Source: Halomonas jincaotanensis (GTDB lineage Bacteria > Pseudomonadota > Gammaproteobacteria > Pseudomonadales > Halomonadaceae). From it: a DNA stretch of 64,000 bases. Below are positions 48,844 through 57,169 of the stretch, piece after piece. The stretch is taken from contig NZ_JAHCLU010000001.1 of assembly GCF_018448785.1 (NCBI RefSeq), positions 124,001-188,000 on the forward strand, in the 5' to 3' direction. The notes beneath the pieces were generated by a model. It was not told the origin of the DNA. It saw only the letters and a list, made by a program, of their open reading frames with translations, and did not search any database. Numbering within the stretch: the stretch's first letter is position 1; every line of letters begins with the position of its first letter. The position numbers and the translations under genes are program-made.

Positions 48844-51518
48844 CAGGACACCCAGTGCCTGACGCTAGCCATGGCACTGTAGAGTTCATCGAGCAGCGGT
48901 ATCACGGCCATTCGTCCCCGCGAGCGCAGCCGCGTTTCCAGGGTTTCGACCAGCAATGCCAGCCGCGGCACGCCGCAGTAGCGGCAGGCCCCGTTCAGGG
49001 CATGTATAGCGTCGATCAGTGCCTCGTCATCCTGATGGTCGATCGCGTCTTGAATCCTGACCTCGCTCTCGGGCAGCCAGGCGGCCAAGCGGGTCAGCAG
49101 ATCGCGCGCCAGGGTCTCGCGCCCGCCGGCGAGCTGTGTGCCCAGGGCCATATCAATGTCCGCTAGCTCGTGCTCATCACGCCGAAGCGGCTCTGGCGGC
49201 GGCTCCAGCGGCATGTCTACCGGTCGTGCCAGATGGCGTTGCAAGGTGTCGGCCAGGCGGTTCGCGTCAACCGGTTTGACCAGAATGTCGTTCAGACCGT
49301 TGGCCAGCAGTCGCTGCCTTTCTGCATCGAGGACATGGGCGGTGACCGCCACGATCGGCAGCTCTTGCCAATCGCCCCCCAGTCGACGTAGTGCCCGTGT
49401 GGTTTCCACACCGTCCATGCCCGGCATGCGGATATCCATCAGCACCAGGTCATAGCGCTGACCCTGCGCCATGGCGAGGGCCTCCTCGCCACTGGCGGCG
49501 AGTTCGATGTCGATGCCGGGCTGGGAAATCAATTCTCTCAGCAGCAGACGATTGGATTCGGTGTCATCGACCACCAGCAGGCGCACGGCACCCTTGTCGG
49601 TTTTTCCTGGATTCGGTTGTTGGGTCAGGAGGAGGGGAGCCGGCGCCGAGGCCAGCCAGTGCTTCACGGCCTCCACCAGTGCCGAGCGGGGGACCGGCTT
49701 GCTCAGCAATTCGCCGCCGTGAGGCAGAGTCGGCATCGGACGATCGAGGGGGCTGGCATCGATCAGCAGCAGTGCGGGGCAAGAGAACGAGGCGAGCCAG
49801 CGCTGCCAGGTCGCGATGCCGCTCTCATCCAAGGTGTCATGAGCAAGCCCGACAATCAGCAGCGATACCGCGTGGTCCTGAGTAACGGCCGTTTGCGCGT
49901 CGAACACCCGGGCGCCCCAGCGCGTCAGGAGATGGCGAAGCGCGTGGCGGGTCGCCAGGTGCGGTTCCTCCAGCAGCACGGTCTCGCCGGCCAGCGTGAG
50001 TTCCGGCGGGCGTTCGAGATGCTCGTCGCCCTGCAGGGGTAGTGTGAAGGCGAAGGTGGAGCCTTGCTTTGGTACGCTTTCCACCTCGATCTGGCCGCCC
50101 ATCTGCTCGACCAGCTGACGACAAATGGTCAGGCCCAGACCGGTCCCGCCGAACTGCCGGGAATGGCTGGGGGCCGCCTGATGAAACGCCTGAAAGAGCC
50201 CTTGGCGGTTTTCCAGCGACATGCCGATGCCGGTGTCGCTGACGCTGACCCTTAAGGTCACACGGCCACGCTCGGCCTGCTCGACCATCACACGCACCAG
50301 CACCTCGCCGCGTTCGGTAAACTTGATGGCGTTGTTGACGAGGTTGGTCAAGACCTGGCGGATGCGCAGCGGGTCGCCGTTCAGTGTCGCGGGAACATCG
50401 TCATAGACCAGTCCCAGCAGCGCCAGACGCTTCTGGTGGGCCTGGGGCGCCTGCAGCCCCAGCACTTCATCGACCAGGCTGACCATGTCGAGCGGTAGGT
50501 GCTCCAGTTCAAGGCGCCCGGCTTCGAGCTTGGAAAAATCGAGTACGTCATTGACCAGCATCAAGAGGTTGTCGCAGGCTCGCTGCACATGGTCGAGCCA
50601 TTCGCGCTGACGTGGTTCGAGTCGCGAGCGCCCCAACAAGCGGCAGAAGCCCACGATGCCATTCAAGGGTGTGCGAATCTCGTGGCTCATGTTGGCCATG
50701 AACTCGGACTTGACCCGGTTGGCATCCAATGCCCGGCGATGGGCGAGGTCGAGCTCGATATTCTGGACCTCGATGGTTTCCATTGACTCCTGCAGCTCGG
50801 CGGTCGCCTGCTCGACCTGGCCATGCATCTGCTCTCGTGTCTGAACCAGATGTTTACCGAGAGCATTGATGCGCTCGCTCAGCTTGCCCAATTCTGGCGT
50901 GGATGGCTTGACCAGGCGAGGCGGCGCCTTGCCCGAAGAAAGCCGCCTGAGCGCCTGATTGGCAGCGTTCAATGGCGCTATCAGTCGTTGACTGGCGGTG
51001 TAGGCGATCAACCACAGCAACAGGCCGAGCATCAGCAGACCGAGCCCGGCACTGGCCAGGCGGCGATAGTTTGCCACGGCCAGCGGCAGGGCATCGACAT
51101 CGACGATCAGCCAGATCGGCTCGCTACGGGACGCAGGGCTTGGCGTGAGCGGCATCTGTAGCTGCCACTGGCGGCCATCCGCGATCAGTCGGCGTGACGC
51201 CTGGTCGGGCAGCGAATGGCCGGTTTGCAGTCGTCCGCGCTCCATCAGCGGCGTCCCGTCGGCGTCACGCAGGCCCACCGCGCGGACTTCCGGCATGTTG
51301 AGCAGCCGTCCGCCAAGTGCCTGCATCGTCGGGAGGTCGTCGCGGTTCACCGCCAAGGTGAGTTCCGGAGCGAGCAGCTCGGTGGCCAATGATAGACGCT
51401 CGCGAAGTCGCTGCTCGTCTCGTTCGGCCTCCACCATCACGATGGCGGTGGCACCAACGACGAACAGTAGCATCGGCAGGACCAGCAGCAGCAACAGCAG
51501 TCGTGTCTTGATCGACAT
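48783..51518 (-). CDS. gacS: hybrid sensor histidine kinase GacS/BarA
   Basis: Membrane sensor of the GacS/GacA system that controls small RNAs and, through them, secondary metabolism, motility and biofilm. In 911 residues: membrane helices at about 6-28 and 157-175 around a periplasmic loop, HAMP, HisKA with His279 (MSHEIRTPLNG), HATPase (NNAIKF, DTGIGM, GGTGLGL), a degenerate receiver (about 512-625), a true receiver with Asp695 (LVLMDIRMPG) and Hpt with His839 (AIHALNGACRYCG). The start at 51518 follows GAAGGG; the frame runs open upstream without homology. Divergent from cysM, as in Pseudomonas. Confidence 0.94.
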   Translation of the reverse strand: MSIKTRLLLLLLVLPMLLFVVGATAIVMVEAERDEQRLRERLSLATELLAPELTLAVNRDDLPTMQALGGRLLNMPEVRAVGLRDADGTPLMERGRLQTGHSLPDQASRRLIADGRQWQLQMPLTPSPASRSEPIWLIVDVDALPLAVANYRRLASAGLGLLMLGLLLWLIAYTASQRLIAPLNAANQALRRLSSGKAPPRLVKPSTPELGKLSERINALGKHLVQTREQMHGQVEQATAELQESMETIEVQNIELDLAHRRALDANRVKSEFMANMSHEIRTPLNGIVGFCRLLGRSRLEPRQREWLDHVQRACDNLLMLVNDVLDFSKLEAGRLELEHLPLDMVSLVDEVLGLQAPQAHQKRLALLGLVYDDVPATLNGDPLRIRQVLTNLVNNAIKFTERGEVLVRVMVEQAERGRVTLRVSVSDTGIGMSLENRQGLFQAFHQAAPSHSRQFGGTGLGLTICRQLVEQMGGQIEVESVPKQGSTFAFTLPLQGDEHLERPPELTLAGETVLLEEPHLATRHALRHLLTRWGARVFDAQTAVTQDHAVSLLIVGLAHDTLDESGIATWQRWLASFSCPALLLIDASPLDRPMPTLPHGGELLSKPVPRSALVEAVKHWLASAPAPLLLTQQPNPGKTDKGAVRLLVVDDTESNRLLLRELISQPGIDIELAASGEEALAMAQGQRYDLVLMDIRMPGMDGVETTRALRRLGGDWQELPIVAVTAHVLDAERQRLLANGLNDILVKPVDANRLADTLQRHLARPVDMPLEPPPEPLRRDEHELADIDMALGTQLAGGRETLARDLLTRLAAWLPESEVRIQDAIDHQDDEALIDAIHALNGACRYCGVPRLALLVETLETRLRSRGRMAVIPLLDELYSAMASVRHWVSCHPSSTTNATAMSASSESDR

Positions 51519-51633
51519 CAGCGGCCCTTCGACAGGATTGGCACAACAGTATGCCACAGCAGGGGCGGATGCCTGTCCAGCCCGCAGCGGCAAGGATATA
51601 ATGCCAAAGAGTTGTTTCCATAAGGAAGGTTGC

Positions 51634-52530
51634 ATGCAGTTTCCGACTATCGAGGACACCGTTGGCCGTACGCCATTGGTGCGTCTCAAGCGCATCACCG
51701 CAGGGCAAGGCAATACCCTGCTGGCCAAGCTGGAGGGCAACAATCCTGCCGGCTCGGTGAAGGATCGGCCGGCGCTTTCGATGATCGAGCAGGCTGAAGC
51801 CCGAGGCGACATCGTCTCCGGCGATACCCTGATCGAGGCGACCTCCGGCAATACCGGTATCGCGCTGGCCATGGCGGCGGCCATCAAGGGGTACCGCATG
51901 GTCCTGATCATGCCCGAGAGTGCCTCGGAGGAACGCAAGCAGGCCATGGCAGCTTTCGGTGCCGAGCTGATCAGCGCCACCAGGTCCGGCGGCATGGAGG
52001 AGGCGCGCGATATTGCCGAGACCATGATCGCCCGCGGGGAAGGCAAGCCGCTGAACCAGTTTGCCAACGCCGATAACCCGCTGGCGCATTATCGGGGAAC
52101 CGGTCCCGAGATCTGGGAGCAGACCGGCGGCACCGTGACCCATTTCATCAGTTCGATGGGCACTACGGGTACCATCATGGGCGTGTCGCGCTACCTCAAG
52201 GAGCGCAATCCCGAGGTCCAGATCATCGGCCTGCAGCCCGAAGATGGGGCGAGTATTGCGGGGATTCGCCGCTGGCCACCGCAATATCTGCCAAGCATTT
52301 TCGATGCCAGTCGCGTGGACCGCACCCTGGATATCGGCCAGCACGAGGCCGAGGTACATATGCGCCGCCTGGCGCGGGAAGAGGGGATCTTCGCCGGTGT
52401 GTCTTCGGGGGGCGCCCTCTCCGGGGCTCTGCGCCTCGCCGAGGAAGTCGAGAATGCGGTGATCGTGTTCATTGTTTGCGACCGGGGAGATCGTTACCTC
52501 TCCACCGGCCTGTTCGCACCGGAGGTCTGA
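51634..52530 (+). CDS. cysM: cysteine synthase B
   Basis: PLP enzyme making cysteine (or S-sulfocysteine from thiosulfate) from O-acetylserine. The 298-residue product has the PLP lysine in NPAGSVKDRPAL, the TSGNTGIAL loop and the GTTGTIMG phosphate cradle. The KDRPAL and RRWPPQYLP segments are typical of CysM rather than CysK. AAGGAAGG precedes the ATG. rlmD begins one base after the stop. Confidence 0.95.
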   Translation: MQFPTIEDTVGRTPLVRLKRITAGQGNTLLAKLEGNNPAGSVKDRPALSMIEQAEARGDIVSGDTLIEATSGNTGIALAMAAAIKGYRMVLIMPESASEERKQAMAAFGAELISATRSGGMEEARDIAETMIARGEGKPLNQFANADNPLAHYRGTGPEIWEQTGGTVTHFISSMGTTGTIMGVSRYLKERNPEVQIIGLQPEDGASIAGIRRWPPQYLPSIFDASRVDRTLDIGQHEAEVHMRRLAREEGIFAGVSSGGALSGALRLAEEVENAVIVFIVCDRGDRYLSTGLFAPEV

Positions 52531-52531
52531 G

Positions 52532-53959
52532 ATGGTCGGGTTGGGCAAACGACGCCCCTCGCGGGCGCGCTCGGGCGTGTCCGGTCTCCAGGGCCGCCAC
52601 TCCTCACCAGCCGAATATGCCGCTACAACGCGCTCTGTAGACGATGGCCTGATCATCGAACGTTTGGCGCACGATGGACGGGGAGTCGCCCACATCGCCA
52701 ATGGCAAGACGCAGTTCGTCGAAGGGGCGTTGCCCGGGGAGCGGGTCGAAACGGCAATTCATCTAACGCGCCAGCGCTACGACGAGACGCACGTGCGCCG
52801 CGTGATCGAGGCCTCGCCGGACCGGACGACCCCGCCGTGCATTCACTATGCCCTGTGCGGCGGTTGTGACCTGCAGCACCTGGCGATCGAGGCGCAACGC
52901 GGTCACAAGCTAGCGGTGCTGCAGGAGATGCTTTCCCGGCAGGGTATCGAGCTGACGGAGGCCCCCACGCTCATCGCCACCGACGACCAGCACTACCGGC
53001 GTCGGGCCCGTCTCGGGGTCAAGGTCGACGCCGAGGGTCGGGTGCATCTCGGCTTTCGCGCCCGGCGCAGCCAGCGCCTGGTGGATATCAGCGATTGCAC
53101 CATCCTGGTGCCATCTCTCAATGTGCTGCTGGGGCCTTTGCACGATCAGGTCGCAACATTGGAAGCGCCACGGCAGTTGGGCCACCTGGAATTGCTGGAA
53201 AGCGACCAGGGAGTGGTGCTGGTGCTGCGACAGTTGAAGGAGCATGCTGCTGATGCCCGTCGCTGGCAGGCATTTGCCGAGATGCACGGCCTGCATATCG
53301 TGCGCTGGCTGGGGCGCGATACGCCGGTGCTCGACTGGCTGACACTTCCGCCTGCGCTGACCTATCGTTTGCCGGGGCCGGGACCAGGGACAGGACCGAG
53401 TGACGAGCTGACACTAGGCTTCGCCCCGGGTGATTTCCTCCAGGCCAATGCCGCGGTCAACCGCCGGCTGATCGAGACCGCCATGGTCTGGCTCGGCAAT
53501 ATTGACGGACGGTCGTGGCTGGACCTGTTCGCCGGAGTCGGCAATTTCAGCGTGTCGCTGGCCGCCCGCGGGGCCATTGTTACTGCGGTGGAAGGCAACG
53601 TGTCGATGGTCGAGCGGCTGGCCGACAACGCCCGCATCAATGGTCTTGACGTGGTGTCGCGCCAGGCCGACTTGACACAGACCAGCACCATCGAGGCACT
53701 GTTGAGCGAATATGCGCCTGAGGCGGTATTGCTCGACCCGCCCCGCGCCGGCGCCGAACGGGTCTGCCAGACACTGGTCGAGCATCCGGTCGCGCGCATT
53801 CTGTATGTCGCCTGCGATCCAGCGACCCTTTCTCGGGATGCGGCACGGCTCGTGCATGGTGGTTACCGCATCGTCCATGCCGCCGTAGCTGATATGTTCG
53901 TGCACACTTCGCATTTGGAATCCATGCTGCTATTAGAGCATCCAAGGAAGCAATGGTAG
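52532..53959 (+). CDS. rlmD: 23S rRNA (uracil-1939-C5)-methyltransferase RlmD
   Basis: Methylates U1939 of 23S rRNA using SAM. The 475-residue protein has a TRAM domain (about 40-95), the [4Fe-4S] cysteines (three in CIHYALCGGCDLQ, the fourth in DISDCTIL), SAM-binding DLFAGVGNFSV, and the catalytic Cys in YVACDPATLSRD. The N-terminal 30 residues are basic and variable. GGAGG lies 6 bases before the ATG. Confidence 0.95.
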   Translation: MVGLGKRRPSRARSGVSGLQGRHSSPAEYAATTRSVDDGLIIERLAHDGRGVAHIANGKTQFVEGALPGERVETAIHLTRQRYDETHVRRVIEASPDRTTPPCIHYALCGGCDLQHLAIEAQRGHKLAVLQEMLSRQGIELTEAPTLIATDDQHYRRRARLGVKVDAEGRVHLGFRARRSQRLVDISDCTILVPSLNVLLGPLHDQVATLEAPRQLGHLELLESDQGVVLVLRQLKEHAADARRWQAFAEMHGLHIVRWLGRDTPVLDWLTLPPALTYRLPGPGPGTGPSDELTLGFAPGDFLQANAAVNRRLIETAMVWLGNIDGRSWLDLFAGVGNFSVSLAARGAIVTAVEGNVSMVERLADNARINGLDVVSRQADLTQTSTIEALLSEYAPEAVLLDPPRAGAERVCQTLVEHPVARILYVACDPATLSRDAARLVHGGYRIVHAAVADMFVHTSHLESMLLLEHPRKQW

Positions 53960-53978
53960 CCGCGAGGAGCGAGACCCG

Positions 53979-56255
53979 ATGGTAAAAGTCCGTGAAGACC
54001 AGCCCCTGACCGATGCGGGGCTTGTCGACATCGGTCAATGGATCGAGCGGCTTCAGGAAGACGTCAAGTTGCGCGATGCAACCGAACTGCATGAGGCCTG
54101 CGAACTGGCCCAGCGGTTGGAACAGGACACCGACAAGTCGCAGGGCACCTGGCGGGGAAACCGTTCGAGCTTTCGTATGGGGCTCGAGATGGCCGATATT
54201 CTCGGCGAACTCAGGCTCGACCAGACGACTCTCGAGGCGGCGGTCCTCTACCGTGCCGTGCGCGAGGGGTTGATCGATATCGAGACGATCGGCAAGCGCT
54301 TCGGCACTGAAGTCGCTGCCCTTATCGAGGGCGTGCTGCAGATGGCGGCGATCAGTACCTCCCAGCTACCCAGTCACGGGATGAATCAGCATGACCAGCA
54401 GGATAATCTGCGCAAGATGCTGGTCACCATGATCGATGACGTGCGCGTCGCCCTGATCAAGATTGCCGAACGCACCTGCGCGCTTCGCCAGGTCAAGGAT
54501 GCACCGCGAGAGAAGCGCCAGCGTGTGGCCCGTGAGGTATTTGACATATACGGCCCTCTGGCGCATCGGCTGGGCATCGGTCATCTCAAGTGGGAACTCG
54601 AGGACCTGTCCTTTCGCTATCTCCATGAAGACGAATACAAGACTATTGCCCGGCAACTAGCGGAAAAGCGTCTCGATCGTGACCGCTATATCCACGACGT
54701 GGTGGAGACGCTCAAGGGGTTACTCGAGGCTCAGGGCATTGCGCGCTACAACGTCGACGGCCGTGCCAAGCACATCTTCTCGATCTGGCGGAAGATGAAA
54801 CGTAAGCGCATCGATTTTTCCCAGGTTCACGATATCCGCGCGGTGCGCATCCTGGTTCCCGAGGTGACCGACTGCTACACGGTGCTGGGCCTGGTGCATT
54901 CGTGTTGGCATCATGTCCCCAATGAATTCGACGACTACATCGCCAACCCCAAGAAGAACGGCTATCAGTCGCTGCACACGGCGGTGCTGGGCCCCGACAA
55001 CAAGGTGCTGGAAATCCAGATCCGCACGTTTGCCATGCACGACGAAGCCGAGCTCGGCGTCTGTGCGCATTGGCGCTACAAGGGGCATGACACCAAGGGC
55101 AAGAGCAATAGCTACGAGGATAAGATCGCCTGGTTGCGCCAGGTGCTTGAATGGCAGGATGAGGTCGGTGACTTCGGTGACCTGCGTGAAGGGCTCTCGA
55201 GCGACGTGGCGCCGGACCGCATTTATGTTTTCACACCCGACGGTCACGTCATCGACCTACCGCGCATCGCCACACCAATTGATTTTGCCTACCGGGTCCA
55301 CACCGAAGTAGGGCATCGATGTCGGGGCGCCAAGGTCAACGGGCGCATCGTGCCGCTAACCTACAAGCTCAAGACCGGCCAGCAGGTCGAGATACTCACC
55401 GCCAGCAAGGGCGGACCCAGCCGTGATTGGCTTAATCCCGGGCTCGGCTATGTGAGGACGTCGCGCGCGCGGGCGAAGATCCAGTCCTGGTTCAAGCATC
55501 AGGCCCGCGACCAGAACCTCGACGAAGGCCGCACGCTTTTCGAACGTGAAATGAAGCGTCTGGATGTCGAGGGCATAGATCTCGACAAGCTGGCGCGCCA
55601 GGTCAACTACACCTCGCCGGATGATATGTACGCGGCGCTGGGTGCCGGCGATCTTCGCATCGGCCAGGTGCTTCGCCAGGCCCAGCATCTGTTCGGCGAG
55701 AGCGACGATCAGGAACAGCTCGACCGTTTGCTGGCCAAGCCACGCAAGATGCAGGGCAAGCGTGGTGCCGACGAGATTACCGTGCTGGGGGTGGGAAACC
55801 TTAAGACCAGCATGGCCAACTGCTGTCATCCAGTGCCTGGTGAGCCGATCGTTGGCTTCATCACTCAGGGGCGCGGGGTCACCGTACATCGACAGGATTG
55901 CCCAAATATCCTGCAGCTGCGTCTGGACGAACCGCAGCGCATCATCGAGGTGGAGTGGGGGGAGCGCGCCCGCACCCAGTATCCCGTGGACATCGAAATC
56001 CAGGCCTGGGATCGTTCCGGCCTGCTGCGCGACGTGACCGGCGTGCTGAGCAACGACCGCGTTAACGTGCTGTCGGTCAACACGCTCACCGATACCGACG
56101 ACGGGATCGCAAGCATGACTATCACGGTCGAGGTCGATGGCCTCGAGACGCTGGGTCGCCTGTTCTCACGCATCCAGCAGCTGTCCAACGTGATTGAGGT
56201 GCGGCGACTGCGCAGCGGTGGCAAGCCCGGCAAGCGTAAGGGGAAGACCTCATGA
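53979..56255 (+). CDS. relA: GTP pyrophosphokinase RelA
   Basis: Ribosome-associated (p)ppGpp synthetase of 758 residues. The N-terminal hydrolase-like domain lacks the HD metal motif, so it is a degraded hydrolase. The synthetase domain carries the acidic ExDD-type motif (NEFDDY) of monofunctional RelA, in contrast to the RxKD of SpoT. TGS (IYVFTPDGHVIDLP), zinc-finger-like and ACT (VDIEIQAWDRSGLLRDVTGVL) domains follow. GAGGAG precedes the ATG. mazG overlaps the stop by 4 bases. Confidence 0.97.
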   Translation: MVKVREDQPLTDAGLVDIGQWIERLQEDVKLRDATELHEACELAQRLEQDTDKSQGTWRGNRSSFRMGLEMADILGELRLDQTTLEAAVLYRAVREGLIDIETIGKRFGTEVAALIEGVLQMAAISTSQLPSHGMNQHDQQDNLRKMLVTMIDDVRVALIKIAERTCALRQVKDAPREKRQRVAREVFDIYGPLAHRLGIGHLKWELEDLSFRYLHEDEYKTIARQLAEKRLDRDRYIHDVVETLKGLLEAQGIARYNVDGRAKHIFSIWRKMKRKRIDFSQVHDIRAVRILVPEVTDCYTVLGLVHSCWHHVPNEFDDYIANPKKNGYQSLHTAVLGPDNKVLEIQIRTFAMHDEAELGVCAHWRYKGHDTKGKSNSYEDKIAWLRQVLEWQDEVGDFGDLREGLSSDVAPDRIYVFTPDGHVIDLPRIATPIDFAYRVHTEVGHRCRGAKVNGRIVPLTYKLKTGQQVEILTASKGGPSRDWLNPGLGYVRTSRARAKIQSWFKHQARDQNLDEGRTLFEREMKRLDVEGIDLDKLARQVNYTSPDDMYAALGAGDLRIGQVLRQAQHLFGESDDQEQLDRLLAKPRKMQGKRGADEITVLGVGNLKTSMANCCHPVPGEPIVGFITQGRGVTVHRQDCPNILQLRLDEPQRIIEVEWGERARTQYPVDIEIQAWDRSGLLRDVTGVLSNDRVNVLSVNTLTDTDDGIASMTITVEVDGLETLGRLFSRIQQLSNVIEVRRLRSGGKPGKRKGKTS

Positions 56256-57169
56256 GCGATACTCGTTTTGATCTCGATGACCTGCTGACGTTGATGGCCG
56301 TCCTGCGCGATCCGCAGCAGGGCTGTCCCTGGGACGTCAAGCAGGACTGGGACTCCATCGTGCCGCATACCCTCGAGGAAGCGTACGAGGTCACCGATGC
56401 CATCGAGCGCCGTGCCTTCGACGAGCTGCCCGGGGAGCTCGGCGACTTGCTGTTCCAGGTCGTCTATTACGCGCAGTTCGGTGCCGAGCAGGGACGTTTC
56501 GATTTCCGCGACGTGATCGATGTCCTGGTGGCCAAGATGCTGCGCCGTCATCCCCATGTGTTCCCCGACGGCACGCTGGCCTCGCGGCGCCCGCCCGGCG
56601 TCGGCGCCGAGGAAATCGAGACGCGGCTGGTACACTCACGCTGGGAGCACCTTAAGGCCGATGAGCGTGCCGAGCGCGCCAGCGACACCGAGACGGTCTC
56701 GGTCCTCGATGATGTACCGCGAACGCTGCCGGCACTCACTCGGGCGGGGAAACTCTCCAAACGGGCCGCTAGGGTTGGCTTCGACTGGCCGGACTCGCGC
56801 GGCGTGATCGCCAAGATCCGCGAGGAGTTGTCGGAGGTCGAACAGGCCCTGGACCACGGCGATCACGAGCACGCCGTCGAGGAAGTCGGTGACCTGCTGT
56901 TCGCGGTGACCAACCTGGCGCGTACCCTCAAAGCCGACCCGGAGCAGTGCCTGCGGGCGACCAATGCCAAGTTTGAACGACGGTTTCGTCATGTCGAAGC
57001 GGCCCTGGTGGCTGAGGGTGTCGCCCTGCCGGATGCCGGACTCGCGGCCATGGAACACCACTGGACCGACGCCAAGGTTCGGGAACGCGCCGACGCGACG
57101 GAAGGCGGCCCCGTCGAGCCATCCTCCCGCTCTCTTTCTTCTTCTGTTTCCGGAGATCATCGGCCATGA
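56252..57169 (+). CDS. mazG: nucleoside triphosphate pyrophosphohydrolase MazG
   Basis: Hydrolyses NTPs to NMPs and pyrophosphate; in E. coli it lowers ppGpp during starvation, fitting its place after relA. The two MazG repeats are seen: CPWDVKQDW, TLEEAYEVTDAIE with ELGDLLFQVVYYA in the first, and KIREELSEVEQAL with EEVGDLLFAVTNLAR in the second. At 305 residues it is longer than E. coli MazG (263), mainly through a hydrophilic C-terminus. It overlaps relA and ppc by 4 bases each. Confidence 0.95.
   Translation: MSDTRFDLDDLLTLMAVLRDPQQGCPWDVKQDWDSIVPHTLEEAYEVTDAIERRAFDELPGELGDLLFQVVYYAQFGAEQGRFDFRDVIDVLVAKMLRRHPHVFPDGTLASRRPPGVGAEEIETRLVHSRWEHLKADERAERASDTETVSVLDDVPRTLPALTRAGKLSKRAARVGFDWPDSRGVIAKIREELSEVEQALDHGDHEHAVEEVGDLLFAVTNLARTLKADPEQCLRATNAKFERRFRHVEAALVAEGVALPDAGLAAMEHHWTDAKVRERADATEGGPVEPSSRSLSSSVSGDHRP

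Noticed and set aside
51519..52067. N-terminal extension of GacS on the open minus-strand frame
   Set aside because: It lies opposite cysM, lacks homology, and the start at 51518 begins with a normal membrane anchor after a ribosome site.
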